Below, piece by piece: positions 27,345-36,856 of a DNA stretch of 63,604 nt (positions are counted from its first letter, which is position 1; each line of letters starts with the position of its first letter). The DNA is taken from positions 1-63,604 of IMG/VR virus record IMGVR_UViG_3300021368_002416, one strand, 5' to 3'. The translations under genes and the position numbers were made by a program. The notes beneath the pieces are model-generated. The model was not told the origin of the DNA, did not search any database, and saw only the letters and a list, made by a program, of their open reading frames with translations. The DNA is from a virus.

Positions 27345-29918
27345 TTAAAATCCATTATTTCTTCTAACAATTCTTTGTAGTTCTTCAATTGCATCAACAA
27401 CTGGCTCGATATCAACGTCGACTGTTCCTCCAGCAGATGAAGATCCTCCACCGCCTCCAGATTTATTAAGGTTTGCAGTTGCTTTTGAAAGTTCAGAAGC
27501 ACTCTTCTTACCGGCTTCGGTTTGTGCATCAACACTTCCACTAAACTGTCCAATCATTGCTGATAATTCTTTAACTGCATTTATAAGCGCGTCTCCAAGT
27601 TTTGCCATTGCGTTGTCACCTCCAACCTCATTAAGGTATGCAAGTGCTTTAACAAGATTCGTAGTCTTTTCTAAAATCTGTCCATCCATCGATCCTTGTG
27701 CCTCTGCAATATTCATATATCCGCCTGCAACTTGATTTAAAAATCTAGGATATGCATTAAAGTAATCTCTTACACTAAATCCATTCGACATCATCATTTC
27801 TAAATCAGTAAGTAATGTTGCCTTTATAAGATCATTAATTTTTGTAATATTTCCTAATGTTGATAATGATACAACCCTAGCTAATGAACCCGCAAGAGTG
27901 TCCATTCCATTGGCAAGAGTACCAATTCTAGGACCCATTCTTACAAGATCTTCTAGAATATCCATCGGTCCCTTTGATTTCTCAGCACCAAAGAAACCTG
28001 CAATACCATCAAAGAATGCTTTACCGAGGTTTGCAACACCTGCAATTAATCCACCAGCTGCAACCCCAGCAGTTGCACCGGCAAGGGCTAAAAGAGATAC
28101 TGAAACTGCAATAATACCACCAGCAAGGGGTAATAGGTTTTCAATACCAATTTCATTTTTTAAACGGGCAAGAACATCAACAATACCATTTACCGGCGCA
28201 AGAAGAGCGTCAGTTAATCCTGCAGCAACTTGTGCTAATTTTCCTGCAGGTATGTATGATAATATCCAAGAAACTGCAAGAATACCAGCTGCAATAATAA
28301 TCATACCAATAACTCCAAGTACAATAGCTCCTAGGCCTGTTCCTCCAGATGCCATAATAATAGCTCCAATAATTCCAACAACGATACCAAATCCAACAAT
28401 GGCTACAACTGCTCCAAGAACCCAATCCATCGGCGGAGCTAAGAAAGTACTTGGTAAAATACTGAAAATCCAAGCAGTTGCTAAAATCGCAACAGCAATT
28501 GCAGCAACTCCAATTACTCCGAATATCATATCCTTTAGTGGAAGTTTAGCAACCGTATATGTAAGCGCGGCAAATACAAGTCCAAAGATTCCAATTGCAG
28601 CTCCGGCCTTAAGAGTCCAATCATATTCTGGAACCTTCATCGCATCTGGTAGCCAGTTAAATATCCATGCAGCTGCTGTTAAACCAATTGCAATAAGTGG
28701 AATTCCCGCGGCTGTCATTAGCATATCTTTTATCTTCATACCCTTGACTGCCTGCGAAATTAACCAAAATGCAGCCGCAGCTGGAATCATAACAAGGCTA
28801 ATTAAAAATGCGGTATATAGTTTATCCTCTTTTACCGGCATGATAAGTTGCATAATCCAAGAACTTACCGTTACTGCTGCTGACATACCAATTACAGATA
28901 AAAGAGCTCCTTCAATCACAGAGAACATATCCTTTGGATTAAATTTACCCTTTTTACCACCTTTAGTATTTTTAAGGGTTTTCATTATCATTGAATAACC
29001 ATATGCAAGTCCAACGAATGCAAGTCCTATAAAGAATGCTGTACCTAATTTTGGAAGAGAGACTGGCATAATAGCCTGCATAATCCAAGAACTCATTGTT
29101 ACTGCTATGGCCATACCAACCATTGAGATAAGAGCACCTCCAACCATTGAGAATATATCTCCGGTATTTACAGACCCAGTCTCTTTATTTTTTACCTTTG
29201 CAAGTGCCCTAACTATTTCAGCGTATCCATATGCAAGTCCAACCATTGCAAGTCCTATAAAGAATGCAGTTGCTGCCTGGGCTGGCGATACTGGAACGAT
29301 CGCCCGCATAACCCATGAAGACATAGTAACTGCTGCTGCCATACCAATCATCGATATCATAGCAGCCCCAGCCAGTCCTAGCATTGGTCCAAACATACCA
29401 GTTCCCGATGCACTAACTCCAATTCCCATAATATCTGCTTTTCCTTCAGTCTTTATTCCTTTAAGAACTTGAGCTATCCTCGTGAAAGCCATTGCCATTG
29501 GAATAAATGCTACTGAAATTGCTATTGCCGTGAGAATTTGCATTGGTTTTACAACTGGTATGAATGAGAATATTCCAGCTGCTGCAACAATTGCGGCCGC
29601 CATACCAACCATTGCAAGTGCTGCTATACCGACATCGGCTGCTGTAAGTTTACCAAACCCAGCATATGTAACAGCCTTTCCTTTTCCGCCCTCTTCTTTG
29701 CTACCTTTTGATTCGGTAGCTTTTTTACCCTGTAAAGTATCTCTAATTTGTTTTAATAGAGAAGTTTGCTCCTTCATTTCAGAAGTATAGGTTTCGCTAC
29801 GTTTTAAGCTTTCAACTGTAAGCTCATATATCATAGACACCTTCTCTTCGGTCTTTTCAGAGAGCTGGGCTAGTTTTTCTACGGGCGAAAGTAATCGCAC
29901 GAGTTGTTTATCGGTCAC
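27345..29918 (-). CDS. Tape-measure protein candidate with hydrophobic repeats (857 aa)
   Basis: It starts with GTG (MTDKQLVRLLSPVEKL), has an N-terminal coiled coil (LLKQIRDTLQGKK), then about 500 residues of tandem hydrophobic segments. The repeat core (MVGMAIAVTMSSWIMQAIM, FFIGLAFVGLAYGYS) recurs at least three times with about 75-85 residue spacing. The C-terminal part is soluble. A long, helical, hydrophobic protein just after the gp26-like/chaperone pair fits a tail tape measure. A late GATATATA lies 41 nt upstream. Confidence 0.65.
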   Translation of the reverse strand: MTDKQLVRLLSPVEKLAQLSEKTEEKVSMIYELTVESLKRSETYTSEMKEQTSLLKQIRDTLQGKKATESKGSKEEGGKGKAVTYAGFGKLTAADVGIAALAMVGMAAAIVAAAGIFSFIPVVKPMQILTAIAISVAFIPMAMAFTRIAQVLKGIKTEGKADIMGIGVSASGTGMFGPMLGLAGAAMISMIGMAAAVTMSSWVMRAIVPVSPAQAATAFFIGLAMVGLAYGYAEIVRALAKVKNKETGSVNTGDIFSMVGGALISMVGMAIAVTMSSWIMQAIMPVSLPKLGTAFFIGLAFVGLAYGYSMIMKTLKNTKGGKKGKFNPKDMFSVIEGALLSVIGMSAAVTVSSWIMQLIMPVKEDKLYTAFLISLVMIPAAAAFWLISQAVKGMKIKDMLMTAAGIPLIAIGLTAAAWIFNWLPDAMKVPEYDWTLKAGAAIGIFGLVFAALTYTVAKLPLKDMIFGVIGVAAIAVAILATAWIFSILPSTFLAPPMDWVLGAVVAIVGFGIVVGIIGAIIMASGGTGLGAIVLGVIGMIIIAAGILAVSWILSYIPAGKLAQVAAGLTDALLAPVNGIVDVLARLKNEIGIENLLPLAGGIIAVSVSLLALAGATAGVAAGGLIAGVANLGKAFFDGIAGFFGAEKSKGPMDILEDLVRMGPRIGTLANGMDTLAGSLARVVSLSTLGNITKINDLIKATLLTDLEMMMSNGFSVRDYFNAYPRFLNQVAGGYMNIAEAQGSMDGQILEKTTNLVKALAYLNEVGGDNAMAKLGDALINAVKELSAMIGQFSGSVDAQTEAGKKSASELSKATANLNKSGGGGGSSSAGGTVDVDIEPVVDAIEELQRIVRRNNGF

Positions 29919-29958
29919 AGTACTGTTTTATTTTTCTAAAGACCATATAATCTAATAG

Positions 29959-29966
29959 TATATATC
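29959..29966 (-). promoter_or_regulatory. Late promoter-like GATATATA
   Basis: 41 nt before the tape-measure candidate; immediately after a terminator hairpin. Confidence 0.6.
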
Positions 29967-29971
29967 AAAGA

Positions 29972-29992
29972 AAGGGGAGTTAAACTCCCCTC
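29972..29992 (-). terminator. Terminator hairpin
   Basis: AGGGGAGTT/AACTCCCCT followed by TTCTTT; ends the gp26 operon. Confidence 0.7.
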
Positions 29993-29997
29993 TCAAT

Positions 29998-30246
29998 TTA
30001 GAATTTTGGAACGCTCATTTTAGGTACTTTAATATTTGGTACCTTCATGCCTCCCATTGCAGAGTTGGTCTGCTCTTGTTGTCCTTTTTGTGCTTCGCTT
30101 TCCTTCTTAACATATTCTGCCAAGTCTTTAACAACATAGAAATATTCATAGTATTCCATATTATTAAGTTCGCTAGGCTGGATATGTAAATGTTTATAGA
30201 TCCAGAATCTAATCTTAAAGAAGTTCTCCAGCGAGATCTTGAACAA
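29998..30246 (-). CDS. Tail assembly chaperone candidate overlapping gp26 (82 aa)
   Basis: This frame overlaps the end of the gp26-like gene by 32 nt in the +1 (or -2) frame. It has no ATG until MEYYEYFYVVKDL (about residue 29), and the overlap frame is open well upstream, so it may be made as a frameshift extension of the gp26-like protein, as in G/GT-type tail chaperones. The C-terminus MKVPNIKVPKMSVPKF matches the tail-associated protein at 26641. Separate TTG initiation is the alternative. Confidence 0.65.
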   Translation of the reverse strand: MFKISLENFFKIRFWIYKHLHIQPSELNNMEYYEYFYVVKDLAEYVKKESEAQKGQQEQTNSAMGGMKVPNIKVPKMSVPKF

Positions 30247-31192
30247 TGAAAAGAGATTTGATGCCGTCGCGAAAGTTAATAGGAATAGAGGCCTCCTCGT
30301 CCTCTATGGTAACTAGCAACTCAGGCTTGATACCAACTTTCACTTTTTCAGCTAACTTATATAACAATAAGTACTGTCCGTTAGACCATCCGTTCATCTC
30401 TACTTCAAGTTCGAAAAGTCTTTTCTGGTTAAATCTTCTCCAGTCAGTAGCAACATATGGAGCAATTTGAATAAGTGACTGATCGATTTCTTGACCATTA
30501 TCTCTTCTGTCTCTGATATATGTTGTAATTTCTTGCATTACACCAATTGATGGTGGACGCATAAAGATTTCGCCATAGCTCTTTGTTCTAATTACATAAC
30601 CTCGAGCCTCTGCATCGTAGTATTTTTCAACATCTGCAGGAACTCTGAAGTAATCAAAGTATTCTCTCTTGATTTCAACTTCATGCTTCTTTCCAGTTTT
30701 TGAAGTATAATCAACCTTTAGACTGTTTTCTGGTTCAGGGAACGTAAGATCTCTAATTTGAAGAATTAAGATAAATCTGTCCTCTTCACAAATATCTTTG
30801 TAAGATACTCTGGTAGACTTTGAACTTACCATTGTACATGATTCTACAATTGCATTTAACTTTGAATCAACATCTAAAATATTATTCTCATCAATTGTTG
30901 AGAAATGTCTAATTTCAGCAACCTTTGCAGCTCTAATTTTAAGTACTGTATCGGCTGGATAGAATCTACCCTCAGATGGTAAGCTGCTCATCGGGATCTC
31001 ATGCCATCCAAGTGCAAGGTCAGGAGCTGTAGCCGTATCTGGCTTAAACTTATCCATATTTACGCTTCCAAGGCCTTCTCTATCGATTGCCTCTTCCATT
31101 GCTTCTACATCTGGCGTTTCAACTGTAGCTTGTTTTTCTCTAGCAGCTAATTCTTTTTCTAGAGCTTCATTATTTTTGTTTTCTTCTACCAT
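30215..31192 (-). CDS. 26: Baseplate hub protein, gp26-like (325 aa)
   Basis: After a charged N-terminal segment comes MSSLPSEGRFYPADTVLKI, the signature start of the T4 baseplate gp26 family, followed by IVESCTMVSSKSTRVSYKD and DWRRFNQKRLFELEVEMNGW. It lies between the tube gene and the tape-measure candidate, as T4 gene 26 lies near the hub genes. It is longer than T4 gp26 because of its N-terminal extension. Confidence 0.78.
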   Translation of the reverse strand: MVEENKNNEALEKELAAREKQATVETPDVEAMEEAIDREGLGSVNMDKFKPDTATAPDLALGWHEIPMSSLPSEGRFYPADTVLKIRAAKVAEIRHFSTIDENNILDVDSKLNAIVESCTMVSSKSTRVSYKDICEEDRFILILQIRDLTFPEPENSLKVDYTSKTGKKHEVEIKREYFDYFRVPADVEKYYDAEARGYVIRTKSYGEIFMRPPSIGVMQEITTYIRDRRDNGQEIDQSLIQIAPYVATDWRRFNQKRLFELEVEMNGWSNGQYLLLYKLAEKVKVGIKPELLVTIEDEEASIPINFRDGIKSLFIVQDLAGELL

Positions 31193-31193
31193 T

Positions 31194-31424
31194 TTATTTT
31201 TCTTTTAGTTTATTAATGTGTTTTTTAACAATTGAATCCTGTTCTCCTCTCGAGTTACTTTGCAACTCTTTCTGTATTAGTGACCGAATAAATGCACTTA
31301 CCGAAACTGGTCTTGTTTGATTTATAATCGCGTCATTTAATATCAGTCGATTAACTTCGTCAACTTCGTCCTCAGTTAGAAGAACTTGAAGCTTCTTAGT
31401 TAATTTGTGATTTTTTATAGACAT
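31194..31424 (-). CDS. Ribbon-helix-helix-like small protein (76 aa)
   Basis: KLTKKLQVLLTEDEVDEVNR is followed by PVSVSAFIRSLIQKELQ, a beta strand then two helices as in RHH DNA-binding proteins. It sits in the late structural operon next to gp26, so it might regulate late genes or act as an assembly factor. Confidence 0.55.
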   Translation of the reverse strand: MSIKNHKLTKKLQVLLTEDEVDEVNRLILNDAIINQTRPVSVSAFIRSLIQKELQSNSRGEQDSIVKKHINKLKEK

Positions 31425-31456
31425 AATATCTTGATATTTTAATATATTTTCGGTGC

Positions 31457-31490
31457 AAAAAGAAGGGAAGGACCCTGGGACCCTTCCCTT
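31457..31490 (-). terminator. Rho-independent terminator
   Basis: AAGGGAAGG/CCTTCCCTT hairpin then TTTTT, after the tube gene. Confidence 0.88.
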
Positions 31491-31502
31491 ATTTAATTAA
31501 TC

Positions 31503-32060
31503 TTAGTTTAATTCTTCTGAGAATGTATCACATCTCCAGCTTACCTCTAGTGTTTGAGGGTCTGTAGTTTCATATGATAATTCACCAGTAAATCCAAGTG
31601 CTGAAGTAATGAAACAATCTTCAAGTGTTACTTTTCTGTAAATGTCTCCAGCTCTATTGAACTGTACAATAACAATTGTTCCAACATAGTCTTTCTTAAG
31701 ACCCATCTCACCAGTTTCTGGATTGTACTGTTTTCTATACCATTCTCTCATTGTTTTGTAAACATATGCCTGATTTGAATCATTCAGGTTCAATGAGAAG
31801 TTGATGGTTACATCATTCGCAGTTCCATCTGGCATACCAGCATAAGAACGAGTAGCGAACTTGTATTTTTGTTCAACAGCCGCAACCTCTCTGTAAAGTG
31901 TCTCAAGACCAGAGATTGAGTTGACATGTTGTAGTAGCAAATCAGCTCCTGCTACTCCATCTGGTGGAAGAATACTTACTTCAAACAGGTTAGCCTGTAC
32001 TGGCTCGAAGTGTTTACTCTTCTTACTTGTTTGATCTTCTCTATAATGTGGTAAAGCCAT
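31503..32060 (-). CDS. 19: Tail tube protein gp19-like (185 aa)
   Basis: It forms the inner tail tube. FEPVQANLFEVSILPP, QKYKFATRSYAGMPDG, NFSLNLNDSNQAYVYKTMREW and DCFITSALGFTGELSY follow the T4-type tube fold, ending TLEVSWRCDTF. The length is typical. It directly follows the sheath gene, as in T4. A late GATATATA is 22 nt upstream. Confidence 0.92.
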   Translation of the reverse strand: MALPHYREDQTSKKSKHFEPVQANLFEVSILPPDGVAGADLLLQHVNSISGLETLYREVAAVEQKYKFATRSYAGMPDGTANDVTINFSLNLNDSNQAYVYKTMREWYRKQYNPETGEMGLKKDYVGTIVIVQFNRAGDIYRKVTLEDCFITSALGFTGELSYETTDPQTLEVSWRCDTFSEELN

Positions 32061-32081
32061 AATTCTTTATATTATTTTATT

Positions 32082-32089
32082 TATATATC
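32082..32089 (-). promoter_or_regulatory. Late promoter-like GATATATA
   Basis: 22 nt before the tail tube gene. Confidence 0.65.
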
Positions 32090-32093
32090 TTTC

Positions 32094-34973
32094 TTATCCA
32101 AAGTTACCTGCTTCGATATCTCCAGTGTTTAGTACTGTTACACGAGAAACTAAGATTTCAAGACCTTTAACTGGCTCGACATAAGTATCAAGGATACCCA
32201 TATTATTATCGATCACTTCAGTTGTATTGTTGGTCGTGTCCATGATATTTCTATAGTCGTAAATACCTTGGTCAGTTCTTACTGATTCCATAAATGAATC
32301 TGCAAGAGTCTTAATTTCAAGTCTTGTCTGTGCAGTATTAAACTCGAACAGGTAGTTCTGTAAGATCGCTGCTAGACCATCTTCGATATAGATCAATACC
32401 TCTCTTACGTGGGCTGAAGAAAGAGCTGATTGAATACTTTGTTGAGCAGTCTTGTTACCTTTAATTACGATACCTGCACCTCTTTCGAATACGATTGGGT
32501 TGATACCAAATGGTTCAAGAACGTCTCTGTCATTTTTATCGAATGGATATTCAACACCTTGTACTCCAGATCCTCCGACTGCTCCTCTTCTTGGACCAGC
32601 TACGATTGACCACGGCAGAGAATCAGTGTACTTATCGATGTAATTGTTCGATACGTAAGCTGCTGGTGGAATCACTTTAGTTTTTCCATTCTCTAGTACA
32701 TTTAGACCTGGACCGTAGTAGAATCCATAGCTTGCTCCTTCGTTAATAGAAGGTAGAGTGTATAGAGCTTCTGGGTTCAGGTTTAGGTTACCTCCAGTTC
32801 CAACGTAACGTGTATTAAATGCTCCTGTATTTTCATCAAGGAATGATGGGTTAGTAGAAGCTTTTAGTTCTTTTACCATCGGTGCGTTTAGAATCGCTGA
32901 AACATTTTGTCTCTCTTTTGCAAGTAGAGTAAATTGTTCTTTGTTTAAGATTCCGCTTGCAGCTTCGTAAGATCCAAAGGTATCTACTAAATATCTGAAC
33001 GTGATTGCGTCTTTGTCTGCTAATGTATTTGAAACTCCATTTCCAGGTGTTAATACGTCTAGTAGTTCCTTGATTGTTTTGTCGCTGTTTTCAGCAGCTT
33101 CAAGAACGAATACTTTATAAGCATCTGATGCAGAATCAAAAGATCCAAGTGCATATCCAGGAGCTTGTGTTACGTCTCTGTGACAGATGAACGTATACGT
33201 GTATTTGTCGTTTGCACCTCCGTTAATTCCAAGCTCTGCCTTCTTTCTAATCTCTAGGATTCTTGCAAGTTTATCAGAACCAGTAACTGGAACGTACATT
33301 CCTACTTTAATATTATCGCTAATAACTTTAGATTCAGCACCTCCAGCAGTGGTAGTGTAGATGTATTTGAATTCTCCAGCAGTTGCTGCATTTTCAAATG
33401 TCCATCCAGAAACATCATTCGGGAAGAATACTGTTCTCTCATTTACTGCAATTGAGAATAGGTCAAACGCTAATTGTGGAGTTTGATCGTAAACTGCTAA
33501 TTCTACTTGACCGATTGAAGGTGTTGCAAATTGTCCATTTCCAGAAGGTACGATTGTAAGTGTACCGGCACCATCATCAGTTACGTTAAGAATTTCAACA
33601 TATTCTCCAGCGTTTGAACCTGCTAGGTATTTACCTCCTGCAAGTGCTCCGGCTGCAGCTCCTGTTAGAACTAAGTTAGCTCCAGAAAAACTAAATCCTG
33701 CGAATGTTGCGTTATTTTGTTCGTCTACAAATGCTTCATATTTTGCTTTGCTAATATCTTCAATCGCAACAACGGTTACGTCTTGTGTTGCAGCTGACCA
33801 GCTTTCATCAGCAACTGATACTGAAGCGATTTGAGTATATTCTCCATCGATTGAAGCATATAAGAAGTTGTCTTCTACAAGACCTGATGAAACCATTGCA
33901 CTGTAGTGTGCTAATGTAACGTCTTTAATAGTCATTGTATCTCCGTTAACTTCAACAACTTTTTCAAATGCAGCATCTCTACCTTCATTTAGGTTTAGTG
34001 GCTGTTGTTGAATTACAACGTGAGAAAGAAGTTCGTAATCTTGGTGAATATCAAATGATTCTCCTACAAAATCAATTCTATCAAGTGCATCTTCGTTAAC
34101 TGCACAGAAAAGTCCAGTTCTTCTTGATTCAGCGTTAATTAGAGTCTCAATGTAGTACATTCTTCCTTCATTATCTTGGAAGTCAGGAATTAGAGAACCT
34201 GTGTACTTAGCAACTAGAGTAACTTCTCTTAAGTTGGTAAATGCATTGAATTGTTCTGGAATAATTCCGTTTGAATTAAAGTAGTTACCGTAAGTCGGAT
34301 CGTTATTTAATTCAGAAGTTACAAATCTTCCTTTGTAAACGTATACATCAATCATATAATCTGAGATGTAATCTAAATCGTCGATTCCTTCAGGTACATT
34401 TCCTTCTCCGTACCATTCTCTTGCAGTAACATTAAAACCTCTTGTATCTTCAGCTTGTCTTGCGACAACTGTGATCGGGTCTTGTTTAATGTTAGTAAAT
34501 GTAAGAGCGTTATCTGAAGTTTCAGAAGTATTACCTGCTAAATCAAGTAGCTTTGCATCTTCTGGAATCCAGAACTTATCTCTGTTAAATACATTTTTGT
34601 AGTAGTCCGTACCTTCAACTGCTTCATTATCGTTTTGTGAACCATTTGTTGTAGGTGAAGCCCACCATATCTTGTCAGTATCGTTAGCAGAAGTAAGATT
34701 CAGCGCAATGATTGGACCTCTTGAAAGAGTTTCAATCGCCGATCTGTGGAAGTACATTCCCTTTCTTTCAAGTGCTTTATCAATAGAACCAAACACTTGG
34801 ATAAAAGTCTCAGTATCTTCAATGAAAACTGGTGTGTTGTAAGGACCCTTCTTTGAGTGACCTACCACCAATCTAATAGTCTCTGCAGGAATACTTACAG
34901 TTTGTGACTTGTCGAATTCAAGACGGTAAACACCTGCACTCTTGAATTGCTGTAATTGAGGACTTAATGCCAT
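32094..34973 (-). CDS. 18: Tail sheath protein gp18-like (959 aa)
   Basis: The contractile sheath. FKSAGVYRLEFDKSQTVSI and SKKGPYNTPVFIEDTETFIQ are the conserved N-terminal sheath segment. The C-terminal third (PSINEGASYGFYYGPGLNVL, ARRGAVGGSGVQG-type region, VSRVTVLNTGDIEAG) contains the helical domain. It is much longer than T4 gp18 (659 aa), with a variable beta-rich middle region that probably decorates the outside. Late promoter 31 nt upstream. Confidence 0.93.
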   Translation of the reverse strand: MALSPQLQQFKSAGVYRLEFDKSQTVSIPAETIRLVVGHSKKGPYNTPVFIEDTETFIQVFGSIDKALERKGMYFHRSAIETLSRGPIIALNLTSANDTDKIWWASPTTNGSQNDNEAVEGTDYYKNVFNRDKFWIPEDAKLLDLAGNTSETSDNALTFTNIKQDPITVVARQAEDTRGFNVTAREWYGEGNVPEGIDDLDYISDYMIDVYVYKGRFVTSELNNDPTYGNYFNSNGIIPEQFNAFTNLREVTLVAKYTGSLIPDFQDNEGRMYYIETLINAESRRTGLFCAVNEDALDRIDFVGESFDIHQDYELLSHVVIQQQPLNLNEGRDAAFEKVVEVNGDTMTIKDVTLAHYSAMVSSGLVEDNFLYASIDGEYTQIASVSVADESWSAATQDVTVVAIEDISKAKYEAFVDEQNNATFAGFSFSGANLVLTGAAAGALAGGKYLAGSNAGEYVEILNVTDDGAGTLTIVPSGNGQFATPSIGQVELAVYDQTPQLAFDLFSIAVNERTVFFPNDVSGWTFENAATAGEFKYIYTTTAGGAESKVISDNIKVGMYVPVTGSDKLARILEIRKKAELGINGGANDKYTYTFICHRDVTQAPGYALGSFDSASDAYKVFVLEAAENSDKTIKELLDVLTPGNGVSNTLADKDAITFRYLVDTFGSYEAASGILNKEQFTLLAKERQNVSAILNAPMVKELKASTNPSFLDENTGAFNTRYVGTGGNLNLNPEALYTLPSINEGASYGFYYGPGLNVLENGKTKVIPPAAYVSNNYIDKYTDSLPWSIVAGPRRGAVGGSGVQGVEYPFDKNDRDVLEPFGINPIVFERGAGIVIKGNKTAQQSIQSALSSAHVREVLIYIEDGLAAILQNYLFEFNTAQTRLEIKTLADSFMESVRTDQGIYDYRNIMDTTNNTTEVIDNNMGILDTYVEPVKGLEILVSRVTVLNTGDIEAGNFG

Positions 34974-35003
34974 AATTTTATCTTTTTATTTTTTTTCGTA
35001 TAG

Positions 35004-35011
35004 TATATATC
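35004..35011 (-). promoter_or_regulatory. Late promoter-like GATATATA
   Basis: 31 nt before the sheath gene. Confidence 0.65.
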
Positions 35012-35026
35012 TTCTAACATCTTGTT

Positions 35027-36856
35027 TTATTTAAGAAGATCGTAAATATCATATTGTAAGTCTCCATCACCGTCCAGATCTTTATAAAGAATCCTTTCCA
35101 TCGATTCGTGGAGTTGCGGATCGATAAAGTCTAAAAGTTCTTCGATATAATCCGCATAATCGGTAGTATTAAAGAATTCAGTTGCTGTAATGCATGTCAT
35201 AACAAGGTCATCGTTACCCATTTGAGCACCATAACTTCCATTTGGTAGGACACCGAACAGGCTTGCTTCCGTAACTGTCTCTTCATCAGTTATATCGATC
35301 CTATTAGTTTTATATAACTTAGCAAAATTCTGACAGAAGATTGTTTTGTTGTCTGCTTTTAATTTAATTCCGGGCTTCAATGATCTACTATCATGCCTGT
35401 GCTTAAATCTAAGAATCATTTCATCCTCAAAGTCATTTTTCTGAGGAAATACTGTTCTTAAATACTGAAATAGTGTTGTTCCATACGTATTGTATTCAAC
35501 GATCATTTTCACATTCTCATTATAAAAAACATCGACTGCTAGCGTATATAAGACCTTTGCAAAATCTTCAATGATGTGTTCATTGCTTCTGAATCGTGCA
35601 ACTTGCTTTAATTTAAAGAAGTCATACATTGCTCCTGGATTATTTACATTCTCTATTTCTTTTAAATCCATTGGAGAAACCTGGAACACATTAATTACTG
35701 AATAGTCTCCACCATTTCCTTCTGCAATATCAACGTCAAATAGCCAATAGTTTTCACTATATCTGGCATCTTCAACATCAAAGTCAGGATCCCAAGCTAA
35801 GAACCCTTCGACATCAATTCCAATATTATCAAATTCTTCAAGATCGTGATAGACATACTTCTTCATCCTCTTTCTCATCCTCTTCATATCGACAGGATCC
35901 ATTAACAGATTTGAAGAACTTACGAATTCATTACCATATTGCTTATTGAATGCTTCAATTGAACAAAGGTTTGCAAGTTCTCGTTGATACCATGCATCAT
36001 CGCGCTCTGGATGTTCCCACCAATCAATTCGCATTGACTTATACTCATTATCACCGCGTTCCGCAGCAGCATAGATTTCATAGAACTTATTAAAACCATT
36101 CGGAGTTGAGGTAATCGTTAGCCTTGATACTTTCGAAGCTGAAAGTGTAGGATAAACATTTTCATAAAAAGAATCGGCAATCGATGGGTGAATGTGTGCG
36201 AACTCATCAATGTATAGGTTATGAATGGTAAAACCAATACCTGCCTTTGCCGTTGTAGATTGTCCAATTAAACGACAACCATTATCACAACGAACATTCA
36301 TTACATCATACTTAATAATACCTGGCTTCATAAAGAATGGAAGGTTCTCAAGTACAACCTTTGCCTTATCAATGATTTCTTTTGTCGTATCACTTTTGTT
36401 TGCAAGAAGCAGTGTATTCTTATCAGTATTAAACGTAACGTACCATGCATTATAAATTGATGCTGTTACTGTTTTACCCATCTGACGAGAGGCTAGTACG
36501 ATATTAAATCTTTCATGTTGAAAGTTACGTAGCATCCTTTTTTGGTATTCGCGAAGTTTTACTCTCTTGATACCATCATCAGTCATTACCACCGCATACT
36601 TTTCGGCAAAATATACAATATCAGTCGCACATCTTGCCAGTTCCGCTATCTCTTCATCAGTGTACTCAAAGACTATATTACCCTTTCTCAAGAATTGTTT
36701 TCCCTCGTAAAAGGGCATCTTGACCTTTGGTCTGTAACCCTGGTCAAGCGCAAGTAGGAGGTCATTGATTTGTCGAGAAGACCAAACAATTCTTGATGAT
36801 TCAACGTCACTTTCCTCTTTCGGAATCCATCTATTATCTCCTACGTAATCACTCAT
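35027..36856 (-). CDS. 17: Large terminase subunit gp17-like (609 aa)
   Basis: The DNA-packaging motor and headful nuclease. LASRQMGKTVTASI is Walker A (about residues 122-129), NLYIDEFAHIHP Walker B, and ITSTPNGFNKFYE the coupling motif. LFDVDIAEGNGGDYSV and MIVEYNTYGTT carry the RNase-H-type nuclease aspartates. The start overlaps the small-subunit stop. Length equals T4 gp17. Confidence 0.96.
   Translation of the reverse strand: MSDYVGDNRWIPKEESDVESSRIVWSSRQINDLLLALDQGYRPKVKMPFYEGKQFLRKGNIVFEYTDEEIAELARCATDIVYFAEKYAVVMTDDGIKRVKLREYQKRMLRNFQHERFNIVLASRQMGKTVTASIYNAWYVTFNTDKNTLLLANKSDTTKEIIDKAKVVLENLPFFMKPGIIKYDVMNVRCDNGCRLIGQSTTAKAGIGFTIHNLYIDEFAHIHPSIADSFYENVYPTLSASKVSRLTITSTPNGFNKFYEIYAAAERGDNEYKSMRIDWWEHPERDDAWYQRELANLCSIEAFNKQYGNEFVSSSNLLMDPVDMKRMRKRMKKYVYHDLEEFDNIGIDVEGFLAWDPDFDVEDARYSENYWLFDVDIAEGNGGDYSVINVFQVSPMDLKEIENVNNPGAMYDFFKLKQVARFRSNEHIIEDFAKVLYTLAVDVFYNENVKMIVEYNTYGTTLFQYLRTVFPQKNDFEDEMILRFKHRHDSRSLKPGIKLKADNKTIFCQNFAKLYKTNRIDITDEETVTEASLFGVLPNGSYGAQMGNDDLVMTCITATEFFNTTDYADYIEELLDFIDPQLHESMERILYKDLDGDGDLQYDIYDLLK

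Noticed and set aside
27898-29472. Long plus-strand frames (366 and 121 codons), Ala/Ile/Pro-rich
   Set aside because: They are mirror frames of the hydrophobic repeats in the tape-measure candidate and have no own leader or motif.
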